41,634 nt of DNA, taken from assembly GCA_025363585.1 (NCBI GenBank), contig JANYDN010000138.1:1-41634 (forward strand), written 5' to 3'. Source of the DNA: Verrucomicrobiota bacterium. GTDB taxonomy: Bacteria > Verrucomicrobiota > Verrucomicrobiia > Limisphaerales > UBA9464. Below the pieces are notes generated by a model that had not been told where the DNA came from, did not search any database, and saw only the letters and a list, made by a program, of their open reading frames with translations. Both the position numbers and the translations under genes were made by a program. Of this stretch, positions 33,598-41,176 are shown piece after piece. Numbering within the stretch: position 1 is the stretch's first letter; the number at the start of each line of letters is the position of its first letter.

Positions 33598-33987
33598 AAA
33601 TCCCAAGGCATCGTGGTTCCACCTTCCCGAAAGATGAACCAAGAACCCCACGTGCTCCGCGCATGTCGATGCACTTATTTGATTCGGCCGCGTCGGAACA
33701 CGATCGCATACGATGCACCGTGAGTTCCCAACGGAATCCCTTTGGGCGGCGGGCCCCTCACGGGCTCTGGCTCGTCACTTGGAACACGATGTTGGTGACA
33801 TCGTCGGCGTTGACGAGTGCCACCAGCGTGCGCGCCGCGCCGGTCCAGCCGGGGCGCGTGATGCCGACCCCGCCGCGCATCTCCATCGGGCTCCGGATTT
33901 CACCGGGAGGCTTGATGCCGTCGCGAGGAGAACCACGACGGGCACGATGGTGGGTTTCGATCCCCGGATTTGCCCATGGACGGTTTG

Positions 33988-34443
33988 TTACTTTGCCGTC
34001 GGACGCAGGTATCCGAATCCCGTGATGGAATCAATCATGTTGCCCTTGATGACGATGTCCGGCGCATGGAAGCCGATGCCCCCCGCCGCCTTGCCATCCT
34101 GAATGTCCTTGGCCGCCTTCAACGAATCCTTCCATGCCTGTTCCAGCACCTTGCCGGGCGCGGCCTCCGGGCCCCGCTTGACCGTGAAGGTCGCCTGGTT
34201 GGAAATGACCTGCACCCGCGTGACCGGCATTCCGTGCCAGTTGTCCCCCGTGTATTTGGGATCGTAATCGTCCCGGATCAAGGTGAGGAGGGTCTTCGAC
34301 TCGGCGACGGTGATCGTGATCACGTCTTCCTCGATGGCCACTTTCTTGATTTTCATATAAGTGACATCCGCGTCGGAGGCAGCGCGGGCAGACGTGGATA
34401 GGAAGACAAAGAGCGCCAGGGCAAAGGCGAGGAGCGGCTTCAT
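33988..34443 (-). CDS. Small exported protein, function unknown
   Basis: 151 aa. MKPLLAFALALFVFLSTSARA is a clear Sec signal peptide with cleavage after ARA, so the mature ~130 aa are periplasmic or secreted. The body (VTYMKIKKVAIEEDVITITV, GKVLEQAWKDSLKAAKDIQD) looks like a mixed alpha/beta domain without a motif known to me; a single DDYD is acidic but not diagnostic. The ATG at 34443 gives the signal peptide; the frame is open 13 codons upstream. The first of the run of minus-strand small genes reading toward the NRPS operon. Confidence 0.7.
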   Translation of the reverse strand: MKPLLAFALALFVFLSTSARAASDADVTYMKIKKVAIEEDVITITVAESKTLLTLIRDDYDPKYTGDNWHGMPVTRVQVISNQATFTVKRGPEAAPGKVLEQAWKDSLKAAKDIQDGKAAGGIGFHAPDIVIKGNMIDSITGFGYLRPTAK

Positions 34444-34883
34444 GGGATCCAGCTTCAAGGCAGTCACGGCGGCAATTGTCATGCGTTTGTCAGAAAGCTG
34501 CGAATCGTTTGTTCAGCAAGGGACAATTGTGATCGAAGCCGGGAAGTCGCGAAGGGATGCAAGGCTCTCCGGGGTCGATCATCCATTGATGGGCCGGCCG
34601 GCCGTTGGAGTGTAAGTTGGGTAGCCCAGATCTTGGTTCGGGCCTTCGCGCCTTCGCGCGAAATATGGCGTGATGTATAAGGTAGACGACCGGGCTCTGG
34701 GACGCCGGGCCTAGTTCGTGCGATTTGGGAATCGGGCCTCCGTCCCGCAATCCGGTGAAGCTCAACACGCCGTAACACGAGACGATGGGTCCGCCTGAGG
34801 GGACCTGCATCCGGTTCCCAGCAGCGGGATCGCCGCCGCCGGAGTGCGCCACGCCGTCGTCAAAATGGTGTCGGGATCTGCCA
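34444..34883. other. 440-bp spacer without a recognised gene
   Basis: No supported coding sequence. Holds a short GC palindrome (GGCCGGCCGGCC near 34591) and the word GCCTTCGCGCCTTCGCGCG near 34650. A GTTGGGT at 34616 would fit an integron R box, but no matching left arm was found. Confidence 0.5.
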
Positions 34884-35633
34884 TCACCAGATCTTCCACC
34901 ACGGACGTTTCGTCAGCGACGGTGGCGTCGGCTGCCTCGGCGGCGGTGGGTTCGCGGTGGTGTGCGGGGAATTGGTGGCCGGCGCCCCTTGCTTCGGCGG
35001 CGACCAGCCGGCCGGCGCCGGCCTATTTGGATCGGACACCACCGCGGTGACCGCCCGGAGAAACGAGTCGCGGTCTGCCGGCACACTCAGTCCGAAATTG
35101 CGGTGGTCGCCGTCCCGAGTCCACTCGCAGACCAATCCCGTCCCGATCTCGGCGGCAGACGGGCTGAGTTTGGCCTCAAGAGTTAGCACCCGAGCCTGCG
35201 CGTCGTGGGGCCAGCTTTCGGGGCGTGCTGCCGAAGCCAGAAGCGTGCAGGCGACAAAAAATGCCCCCGCAGGTTGCTCGGGCGACGGCATCTGCACCAA
35301 TGCCAGGGGCCTTCCTGCCGAGTGGTGGGTGGACATCGAGAGTTCGGCAACCCGACGGAAGGGCAAGCCTCTCCACGAAGGATCGCTGTTTGGCGGGATA
35401 AACCCCGCCATCTGCTCGAACATGGTCCACCGGCTGTGGATGAATCGCGTGGGCTCCATCGCGCCTCCCGGCACGTCCCGATGGAAAAGGTACGAGAAGA
35501 ACGCGTGGGGGTTGTGATGGACGTATTGGGGCAGAAACCGGTGGGCGAACTCGTAGTGCGCCCGATTTCGCGCCGTGAGGTCGGGATAGAACTCCCGGAA
35601 TGTCCGGCGGACTTCATGAATGTCGATGCCCAT
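34884..35633 (-). CDS. Hypothetical protein with proline-rich C-terminus
   Basis: 249 aa, MGIDIHEVRRTFREFYPDL. Not recognised. The N-terminal ~110 residues are helical and rich in aromatic and His residues (AHYEFAHRFLPQYVHHNPHA, FFSYLFHRDVPGGAMEP); the middle looks like an alpha/beta domain (AFFVACTLLASAA, RVLTLEAKLSPSAAEIGTGL); the last ~45 residues are low-complexity Pro/Ala/Thr ending TKRPWWKIW. No signal peptide, so probably cytoplasmic. It lies 14 bp downstream of the 112-aa gene on the same strand, so the pair is likely co-transcribed. Confidence 0.65.
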   Translation of the reverse strand: MGIDIHEVRRTFREFYPDLTARNRAHYEFAHRFLPQYVHHNPHAFFSYLFHRDVPGGAMEPTRFIHSRWTMFEQMAGFIPPNSDPSWRGLPFRRVAELSMSTHHSAGRPLALVQMPSPEQPAGAFFVACTLLASAARPESWPHDAQARVLTLEAKLSPSAAEIGTGLVCEWTRDGDHRNFGLSVPADRDSFLRAVTAVVSDPNRPAPAGWSPPKQGAPATNSPHTTANPPPPRQPTPPSLTKRPWWKIW

Positions 35634-35647
35634 GGCGGGTGTATGTG

Positions 35648-35986
35648 CTACACGTCCTCTTCGCACTCGAGCTGCATGTACTCACCCGAAAGGGTGGAGA
35701 TCAGAAGATTCTTGTCGTCCATCGTGGCCGTGACACGTTCCAAATCGCGCGCAGCCTTCTCGGTGCCCTCGTCGAACTCATCGAGGGACTCTTGCTGACG
35801 CTTCGTATGGCGAAAGGGCTTGCCGGTCCTGGCCTCGCGATGACGAATGATGCTCGCCAAAAAGTCATCCTGCATCCGGGCGAATGTCGACGCCCTACTG
35901 GCAAGGCATTCGAAGAGTTCGGCGACCTTCGGCGACGACGCTTGCCTTGCGGCGAGCGTGTACGACGGGTCGGGTCGAGTGGCCAT
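35648..35986 (-). CDS. Hypothetical small helical protein
   Basis: 112 aa, nearly all predicted helix and highly charged (KVAELFECLASRASTFARMQ, KRQQESLDEFDEGTEKAARD, LERVTATMDDKNLLISTLSG), with a possible coiled coil at residues 60-95. No motif recognised. The ATG at 35986 is the only good start. It is the upstream partner of the 249-aa gene; a two-gene unit of unknown function, possibly a cassette in the minus-strand array. Confidence 0.6.
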   Translation of the reverse strand: MATRPDPSYTLAARQASSPKVAELFECLASRASTFARMQDDFLASIIRHREARTGKPFRHTKRQQESLDEFDEGTEKAARDLERVTATMDDKNLLISTLSGEYMQLECEEDV

Positions 35987-36108
35987 AAGGTTTCGGACGG
36001 CGGCTATGGGCCCAAGCTCGTCGACTCAGCCCATGAGACACCGCCATTGCGGCGGCGAATCAATGTCCGGGTTCGCCGCGGCTCATGGTTCGACGGATTC
36101 ATTGGATT

Positions 36109-36169
36109 GCTCAATTTACCCTTCCGACCTTGGGGTCGGTCGCCAAGGTCGCGGTTAACGTGGTTGAAC
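36109..36169 (-). other. Possible degenerate attC site
   Basis: The plus strand shows GCTCAAT (36109) and GTTGAAC (36163) around a perfect 9-bp inverted repeat, CGACCTTGG/CCAAGGTCG. On the minus strand it would begin GTTCAAC and end ATTGAGC, one base off the R-box consensus GTTRRRY. It lies 33 bp past the stop of the gene at 36202-36936, where a cassette's attC belongs. No extrahelical-base pattern like the good sites. Confidence 0.35.
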
Positions 36170-36201
36170 AAACCGTCCGAGCCTACCTCCGGCACGACCC
36201 C

Positions 36202-36936
36202 TTACGGCTTATCCGCATGGCCGAAATACTCATCGTAGAGGTTTCCCTCGCTCGACTCCACTTCGGCGTCCTGAAAGGCCGCCAGACGCGCGGCTGGGGT
36301 TTTGATCGATTTGGATGCTTCGGCTATTTCCGGATGGGCCATGAACCTCTCCAACGCCATTCTCACCAGCTTGTCTCCATGGTCACTAAACATGCCGAAC
36401 TTGGCCGGCAGCTTGTAACGGGGTTGGGGCATGATGAATCCGTTTCGAACCGCATCATGCAGCTCTTCCCGCACGGCCGTATCGCCAAGCTCTTCGTTCT
36501 TCTCGAAAACCTTGTCCAGCGCGTTGATGAGTTGTTTCAGTGCCTTCCTTACCGATTGGTTTTTCGCGCGTGGCGCAGCCGCTTTGCCCCGCTTTGCCGG
36601 TTGTTTTCGCTTCTGCCCGTCGATGGCTTCCTGCATCAGCCTAAGGAGTTCCTCGTCTGTTGGTCCCGTCTTTTGGCCGAATATCAGCGTTTTCCCCCGA
36701 TTGTATTGGTTGTTGCGTCGGCGAAGTCGAGATGCCATCCAGGCGGCGACAACACCTATTTCCGGACCGCAAACCTCAAAACCAACCGGAAGGACAAGAT
36801 CGCAGGTGGACAGTAGAATCGAGGCCTCCTTGGGAACCGACAGGCGCACGCCGTCCGGCGGATTGGCAACCCCCAATGCTCTTGCCGCTTTGCGATCTAA
36901 AAAGAGCAAGCGGAAGCAAATCGTCTTCAAAGGCAT
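36202..36936 (-). CDS. Hypothetical basic protein
   Basis: 244 aa, MPLKTICFRLLFLDRKAARA. Not recognised. The first ~80 residues look like a beta-rich domain (VRLSVPKEASILLSTCDLVL, VGFEVCGPEIGVVAAW); the centre is a Lys/Arg-rich linker (DGQKRKQPAKRGKAAAPRAK) that could bind nucleic acid; the C-terminal half is helical (KALKQLINALDKVFEKNEEL, MALERFMAHPEIAEASKS). The frame is open upstream to 37098, but that part reads through the repeated element also found at 38.9 kb, so the ATG at 36936 is preferred. Base composition is lower in GC than the operon, consistent with acquired DNA. Confidence 0.6.
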   Translation of the reverse strand: MPLKTICFRLLFLDRKAARALGVANPPDGVRLSVPKEASILLSTCDLVLPVGFEVCGPEIGVVAAWMASRLRRRNNQYNRGKTLIFGQKTGPTDEELLRLMQEAIDGQKRKQPAKRGKAAAPRAKNQSVRKALKQLINALDKVFEKNEELGDTAVREELHDAVRNGFIMPQPRYKLPAKFGMFSDHGDKLVRMALERFMAHPEIAEASKSIKTPAARLAAFQDAEVESSEGNLYDEYFGHADKP

Positions 36937-37063
36937 GAAACGAATTAACCGAGAATAGGCAATCGGGTCAAAGTGGGATAGCGATTGGTTGAACGAAGCC
37001 GCTGCGCGGGGGGCTTCGCCGTAGTGGACGACCATGGTGGTCCGGGGCACACGCTCCGGGTGT

Positions 37064-37370
37064 ATGAACACCATTAAGCCACTTCGGCAAAAAGTCATCG
37101 ATCACTCCCTCAAGTCCGCCGAAGCCTCGGGCGAAAGTGGACTCTCAAGTCCGCCGAAGCCTCGCGCGAAGGTGGATCACCCTCCGACAACTCGCCGCGC
37201 GCACCGTCGGGACTTATATCACTTGGGTCGCCGACTTCGCCGGGTTTCACGGGCGCTCTCCCGATGCCCTCGGGCGTCCGGAGATCGACTCGTGGTTACT
37301 CCACCTCATCCAAAGTCGCAAGCTCTCCGACGCCTCCGTCACCCTCGCGAGCGCATCGTGCCACTGCCCC
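37064..37370 (+). pseudogene. Tyrosine recombinase N-terminal fragment, copy A
   Basis: Joined across frames it reads MNTIKPLRQKVIDH..., then RTVGTYITWVADFAGFHGRS and LGRPEIDSWLLHLIQSRKLS, the SAM-like core-binding domain of a phage-type integrase (IS91-associated or IntI-like; not resolved). A tandem duplication of the palindromic word TCCGCCGAAGCCTCGCGCGA breaks the frame after IDH, and the catalytic domain (Arg, His, Tyr) is missing. Confidence 0.65.
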
Positions 37371-37753
37371 CGGATTTTCACGGCGCGATTCTCTCCCGCT
37401 GAATCGCCCGGTGCGGCAACTCGGTTTCCGGAACACCGATTGTTCATGGGAAGCAAGGGAGCAGGGAACGGGGTTGGCCTGCCACCGCAGGAAGCGGGCG
37501 ACAAGGCACATCCCTTTCCTGCGGGGAAGTGGGAGCCACAGATTGCGGTCCATTTGCACGGAATTGTTCCTCGGGAAGGAAGATCTGGCGTTGGGAAACC
37601 GGAGGAGTCCCGACGATCCTCCGCACGGGGTTCTTGGGCCAACGCGCGGCAACGGAACCCGGATTTCCCGAACTCCCCTTCGCCCAACAACGCCATCCAA
37701 ACAAAACAAAAATCTGTGGAAATGGGTTCCAATCTGTGGCTAACAGATCCTCG

Positions 37754-38011
37754 CGAACAACCGGCGCAAGCGCGTCGTGCCACTCGCGCGCGATGCGCCG
37801 GCCCGGACCCGGTGGCACCTCGCCCTCGCGATCCACGCCGCGCTGCCGCGGGCCCGTGCGCGACGAGGCCGAATGCCCCCGTTGCGGGGCCACCGAACTC
37901 GTGTGCGTTGGCCGGCTGGATGCGCACGGCCGATTCACGCCCCTGGCGGCGGGAGCGCGCCGGCTGCGCATCCGCACGGGCGATCCGCCGGCGTCACTCG
38001 ACACCTCGTGA
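37754..38011 (+). pseudogene. Zn-ribbon-like transposase remnant, copy A
   Basis: In pieces over several frames: a basic stretch RRKRVVPLAREAPA-like, then (by comparison with copy B) ECPRCGATELVCVGRLDAHG and RRLRIRTGDPPA. The CPRCG pair resembles the C-terminal zinc ribbon of IS91-type transposases. Not translatable as one frame. Confidence 0.45.
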
Positions 38012-38077
38012 GATGAACGCAAGCGCCCATGAAATCGTGGCCGCGCCGCGCCGGAGCCTTTGCAAGTGTTGGGGGAC

Positions 38078-38140
38078 ATCCGCAGATGGCGCAGATGCCG
38101 CAGATAAACATCTGCGTGAATCTGCGCCATCTGCGGATAA
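38078..38140 (+). repeat. GCAGAT dispersed repeat, copy 3
   Basis: CATCCGCAGATGGCGCAGAT followed by CATCTGCGTGAATCTGCGCC and ATCTGCGGATAA; same family as the copies at 5.4 and 5.8 kb. Lies inside element copy A. Confidence 0.75.
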
Positions 38141-38343
38141 ACTCCCCGGTTTCAACACCGTCTCTGAATTGAGGGTCGGGAAACCGGCCGCGGGACCCCC
38201 TGCGGGCGGGTTGGTATGCGGGGCTCGTCTTCTTATACCGGGCCCGGGAGCGAATGGAACCCGACGAAAGCACGGTGGCCCGCACCTTCGGCAAGCGGAC
38301 CCGGGCTAGTTTTCCTATAGCCTGCGGGCTTCCCCGCGGCTCC

Positions 38344-38430
38344 GTCCAACCGCGAAATAAATCGGGCGATCCATCCCCGCTCCCGATCCACGCCCATCCG
38401 CGCCCGATCTATTCCGCTTAGGTGTTAGGC
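38344..38430. other. Folded site at end of element copy A (attC-like)
   Basis: GTCCAAC at the left and GTTAGGC at the right match the R-box consensus in both directions, and GCGAAATAAATCGGGCG pairs with CGCCCGATCTATTCCGC (3 mismatches in 17). There are no extrahelical bases and the two spacers differ in length (1 and 6), so it is less typical than the three good sites. The stop codon of the next minus-strand gene lies in its GTTAGGC end. Confidence 0.45.
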
Positions 38431-38754
38431 GGGGTCATTGTTTTTTGCTTTCTCCCGCTTCCTTGGCCCCCGCGAAAAATACATGAGAAGGCAGGCAATG
38501 CTCGACAACATCACAATCAAACCTGCAATCCCGAAAACATTTGTGAGCGGGTTTGCGCCCCCTCCCACCAAAATAAAAATAGTAAACGCCAAAAACACCG
38601 CTTGGACGACGATAAGCAAGCCTGCAACAACCCCCAAAACCGTATAGGCTCGCTGGCTTGCAACGAACAATCTGCTGCTGAGCATAATAAGTAGACTCAC
38701 GGTACCCGGGCCGCCAACAAGCCGTGCAGAGGAGATGATGTCTTCGTGTGTCAT
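38425..38754 (-). CDS. Small three-helix membrane protein (cassette gene)
   Basis: 109 aa with three hydrophobic segments: GTVSLLIMLSSRLFVA (~18-33), TVLGVVAGLLIVVQAVFLAF (~39-58, continuing TIFILVG) and FGIAGLIVMLSSIACLLMYF (~74-93), ending in a basic tail GPRKREKAKNNDPA. Inner-membrane protein of unknown role. The ATG at 38754 is 14 bp from attC1, and the TAA stop is formed inside the R-box word GCCTAAC on the minus strand, an arrangement typical of integron cassettes. Clearly lower in GC than the rest of the window. Confidence 0.7.
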   Translation of the reverse strand: MTHEDIISSARLVGGPGTVSLLIMLSSRLFVASQRAYTVLGVVAGLLIVVQAVFLAFTIFILVGGGANPLTNVFGIAGLIVMLSSIACLLMYFSRGPRKREKAKNNDPA

Positions 38755-38768
38755 AGCGTGTTCATTTT

Positions 38769-38861
38769 GCCTAACGACACGAGCTCAGCGACCCGGCGCA
38801 CGAAACGCAACCATTGCAACCACAACCCTGACGCCGGGTTCGCTGGAGCGCATGGTTGAAC
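38769..38861 (-). other. Integron attC site 1
   Basis: Minus strand: GTTCAAC, 5-base spacer, arm GCTCCAGCGAACCCGGCG, a ~33-base central part, arm CGCCGGGTCGCTGAGC, spacer, GTTAGGC. The left arm has two unpaired bases (C and A) relative to the right arm, the extrahelical-base pattern known from V. cholerae VCR and aadA-type attC sites. This fixes the orientation as minus-strand, the same as the genes. Confidence 0.72.
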
Positions 38862-38930
38862 GAAGCCGCTGCGCGGGGGGCTTCGCCGTAGTGGACGACA
38901 ATGGGGGTCCGGGGCACACGCTCCGGATGC

Positions 38931-39232
38931 ATGAACACCATTATGCCACTACGGCAAAAATTCATCGATCACTCCCTCCAGTCCGCCGAAGCCTCGCGCG
39001 AAAGTGGACCCTCAAGTCCGCCGAAGCCTCGCGCGAAGGCGGATCACCCTCCGCCAACTCGCCGCGCGTACCGTCGAAACTTATATCACATGGGTCGCGG
39101 ACTTCGCCGGGTTTCACAAGCGCTCCCCGGACACCCTCGGGCGTCCGGAAATCGACTCGTGGTTACTCCACCTCATCCAAGAGCGCAAGCTTTCCGACGC
39201 CCCGTCACCCTCGCGAACACGTCTCGGCACTG
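38931..39232 (+). pseudogene. Tyrosine recombinase N-terminal fragment, copy B
   Basis: Joined across frames: MNTIMPLRQKFIDH, then ITLRQLAARTVETYITWVAD and FAGFHKRSPDTLGRPEIDSW, LLHLIQERKLSD. Carries the same tandem TCCGCCGAAG repeat insertion as copy A after IDH, so both copies descend from one already broken gene. Catalytic domain absent. Confidence 0.65.
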
Positions 39233-39404
39233 CCCCCGGGATCACTCGGAAGGGGACCCAGACATTTTTTACAGGAGGAAAGGGAGGAAACGGAGGCCGA
39301 GGCATGCCGGTTTTCCAACATGGACTTCCCGCAGAGGCGGTGTGGCAAGGTTGATCACGTGGGGATCTCTGCGTCTCCGCGTCTCTGCGGGAGTTAATAC
39401 ATCG

Positions 39405-39672
39405 CGCGCGAATGGAGAACCGGCGCAAGCGCGTCGTGCCGCTCGCGCGCGAGGCGCTGGCCCGGACCCGGTGGCACCTCGCCCTCGGATCCACGCCGCC
39501 CTGCAGCGGCCCGTGCGCGACGAGGCCGAATGCCCCCGTTGCGGGGCCACCGAGCTTGTGTGCGTCGGCCGGTTGGAGGCTCACGGCCGCTTCACGCCCC
39601 TGGCGGCGGGAGCGCGCCGACTGCGCATCCGCACGGGCGATCCGCCGGCGGCACCCGACACCTCGTCAGATG
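39405..39672 (+). pseudogene. Zn-ribbon-like transposase remnant, copy B
   Basis: One frame reads DEAECPRCGATELVCVGRLE, AHGRFTPLAAGARRLRIRTG and DPPAAPD; an upstream frame gives NRRKRVVPLAREALARTRWH. Frames change between the two parts. Possibly the 3' end of an IS91-type transposase; the assignment rests on the CxxC pair and its position next to an integrase fragment. Confidence 0.45.
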
Positions 39673-39732
39673 AACGCCACCGCCCATGAAATCGTGGCCG
39701 CGCCGCGCCGGAGCCTTTGCAAGAGTTGGGGG

Positions 39733-39785
39733 ACATCCGCAGATGGCGCAGATAAACATCTGCGTGAATCCGCGCCATCTGCGGA
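39733..39785 (+). repeat. GCAGAT dispersed repeat, copy 4
   Basis: Shortened version of 38078-38140 inside element copy B, missing one internal GATGCCGCA unit. Confidence 0.7.
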
Positions 39786-39994
39786 CAAAATCTCCGCGTT
39801 GAACATCGCCCCTGGATCAAGGGTCGGGAAACCGGTCGTGGGGAGCCCATGCGGGCGGTTTGTCATCCGAGGTTTGTCTTCTTATACCGGGCCCGGAAGC
39901 GAATGGAACCCGGCGAAAGCACGGTGGCCCGCACCTTCGGCAAGCGGACCCGGTCTAGTTTGCCTATAGCCTTTGGACTTCCCCGCGGCTCCCC

Positions 39995-40081
39995 GTCCAA
40001 CCGCGAAATAAATCGGGCGATCCATCCCCGCTCCTATTCCACGCCCATCCGCGCCCGATCTATTCCGCTTAGGTGTAACGT
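39995..40081. other. Folded site at end of element copy B (attC-like)
   Basis: Same arms as 38344-38430 (GTCCAAC; GCGAAATAAATCGGGCG with CGCCCGATCTATTCCGC), but the right box reads GTAACGT rather than GTTAGGC. The two copies diverge exactly at this box. Confidence 0.4.
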
Positions 40082-40107
40082 CTGCGTTCGGCGAATAGGC
40101 GACGTGC

Positions 40108-40488
40108 CTATTTATTCCAGTAATACGAGTTGGTCGCGGCATCATCTTCAACCCATTGGAGGACATTCGTTCCGAAACGCCTATAGAGCTCAATGAACAT
40201 TGTTCGATTGTAGCTGTAAAAATAGAGGCGATTCTGTTCAGTCGCCGGTCCATTTTCGAAGGGCATCTCAACACCGTATCGTTTGAACGCATAAGAATGA
40301 GCGATTGCGTTCTCATCTTTCTGCCAGCCCAAAACGGCAAGCCGTCGTCGGCGTATGTCTCGTTTGGCGTCAGCCTCGCCGTTATCCCATTGCGTTCTTA
40401 TGTCGGTTGAAGCCGGCGGTTGGTGGTGCTGTACGCAGCTCGCTCCGACGAGGAAGAGAGAAAGCGAGACAGTATGTCGGATTCTCAT
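40108..40488 (-). CDS. Possible small lipoprotein (cassette gene)
   Basis: 126 aa, MRIRHTVSLSLFLVGASC: a basic start, short hydrophobic stretch and a Cys at 18 suggest a lipoprotein signal, although the lipobox (GASC) is not ideal. The body has no known motif; it is rich in Tyr, Asn and Arg (RLYFYSYNRTMFIELYRRFG) and ends TNSYYWNK. The ATG at 40488 lies 15 bp from attC2, as expected for a cassette gene. Distinctly AT-richer than the operon, consistent with capture from elsewhere. Confidence 0.65.
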   Translation of the reverse strand: MRIRHTVSLSLFLVGASCVQHHQPPASTDIRTQWDNGEADAKRDIRRRRLAVLGWQKDENAIAHSYAFKRYGVEMPFENGPATEQNRLYFYSYNRTMFIELYRRFGTNVLQWVEDDAATNSYYWNK

Positions 40489-40502
40489 ATGTGAACTGTA
40501 TC

Positions 40503-40593
40503 GCCTAACGCCTGAGCTCAGGGACGCCGGACCCCGGGCGTGCGAATGGAAGCGGAGGGCAATCCCGGCGTTCCCTGGAGCGGCCTGTTCGGC
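40503..40593 (-). other. Integron attC site 2
   Basis: Minus strand: GCCGAAC (one base off RYYYAAC), spacer, arm GCTCCAGGGAACGCCGG, central part, arm CCGGCGTCCCTGAGC, spacer, GTTAGGC. The same two unpaired bases as attC1 in the left arm. The toxin pseudogene stops 10 bp upstream of it. Confidence 0.72.
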
Positions 40594-40602
40594 GTCCCTG
40601 AA

Positions 40603-40895
40603 TCATCCGCGACTCCTCCAATACCCAGGCAAACGGTGGCCGTGCGCTATGGCAGCCACCAGGACACGTTCCTCGCGGATAAAATATACGACGTGGTAAG
40701 GGAACACCGGGCAATTGACCCGCCGGTAGCCACCCGGACGCTCCCTCTCCAAAGTCGCGGCTGTCGAAGGATCGCATCGCAAACTTCCAGAACCTCGGGG
40801 TGAAGCCTCCGACCAAGCCCAACCTCCCTCGCTTCGTAGTACTCCGCCGCAGCGTAAAGCTCGCTCACCGCATCTGGGAGAAACTCCAGATTCAT
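40603..40895 (-). pseudogene. RelE/ParE-family toxin, frameshifted
   Basis: The first frame gives MNLEFLPDAVSELYAAAEYY, EAREVGLGRRLHPEVLEVCD and AILRQPRLWR; the natural continuation RERPGGYRRVNCPVFPYHVV, YFIREERVLVAAIAHGHRLP, GYWRSRG is in another frame. The join is near 40745-40755, at the purine run GGAGAGGGAGC, and a two-base excess explains it. Repaired, it would be ~96 aa, the normal ParE length. As read, translation leaves the family after about 48 residues, so the toxin should be dead unless the ribosome shifts frame or the read is wrong. Its ATG overlaps the antitoxin stop (ATGA). Confidence 0.75.
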
Positions 40896-41125
40896 CGGCG
40901 CAGACGGCGCTCCAACTCCGCGAACACCTCGGATCCTGGAACACCCACGGCTTCGCCGGCATCGTGACTCGCGATCCTACGACGAATCTCCGCGTCCCAC
41001 GCCAACCCGACCTCAGCGGACTCCGCGGGCTCGATGCTAGTGAGAATGCGATGCGCAAGCGTCAAACGCTGGTCTACCGGAAGCCGTCCGGCATCCGCCG
41101 CAATCGAATCTACCGTCGAACTCAT
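40892..41125 (-). CDS. Addiction-module antitoxin, Unstab_antitox type
   Basis: 77 aa: MSSTVDSIAADAGRLPVDQR, LTLAHRILTSIEPAESAEVG, LAWDAEIRRRIASHDAGEAV, GVPGSEVFAELERRLRR. This matches the short 'putative addiction module component' antitoxins (L-P-x-x-x-R-x-x-L-A-x-x-L then W-x-x-E-I-x-x-R-x-x-x-x-x-x-G), which sit directly before a ParE-type toxin, as here. The ATG at 41125 is chosen from the family start; the frame is open to 41209. It would bind and neutralise the toxin and repress its own promoter. In an integron array such pairs are thought to stabilise the array. Confidence 0.82.
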   Translation of the reverse strand: MSSTVDSIAADAGRLPVDQRLTLAHRILTSIEPAESAEVGLAWDAEIRRRIASHDAGEAVGVPGSEVFAELERRLRR

Positions 41126-41176
41126 GAATTCACCGTAGCGATCGGCCCCGGTTTGTCGAGGCTTGCCACGAGGTTT

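Larger units (their letters stand above)
33228..33987. other. Gene-poor region after the NRPS operon
   Basis: 760 bp with no gene that I can support. It contains the two inverted repeats listed next. At 33758-33970 the minus strand has a short open stretch ending PGWTGAARTLVALVNADDVTNIVFQ.. before a TGA at 33758; it reads like the C-terminal remnant of a protein but has no good start. The junction marks the change from the operon to the small-gene accessory region. Confidence 0.5.
36988..38424 (+). mobile_element. Decayed ~1.4-kb element, copy A
   Basis: Shares both ends with 38855-40075: begins GTTGAACGAAGCCGCTGCGC (with hairpin GAAGCC/GGCTTC) and ends CTATTCCGCTTAGGTGT. Inside, in order: a broken tyrosine-recombinase 5' half (37064-37370), a copy-specific middle (about 37373-37750), and a Zn-ribbon-like remnant plus shared tail. 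Both ends fall at R-box-like words (GTTGAAC, GTTAGGC). No intact gene. Confidence 0.65.
38855..40075 (+). mobile_element. Decayed ~1.2-kb element, copy B
   Basis: Second copy of the element at 36988-38424, with the same termini and the same broken recombinase. The middle (about 39232-39410) differs from copy A and holds a purine-rich repeat (39262-39296) and the TCTCCGCGTCTCTGCGGGAG word. No intact gene. Confidence 0.65.

Noticed and set aside
34600-34622. GTTGGGT as an additional attC R box
   Set aside because: No paired left box or inverted arms within 150 bp upstream or downstream.
36004-36195. Small minus-strand frame of 63 codons between two hypothetical genes
   Set aside because: No ribosome binding site or motif; overlaps the possible attC hairpin.
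38085-39790. CRISPR array
   Set aside because: Repeated CATCTGCGG words are parts of a dispersed palindromic repeat; there are no regularly spaced equal spacers and no cas genes.
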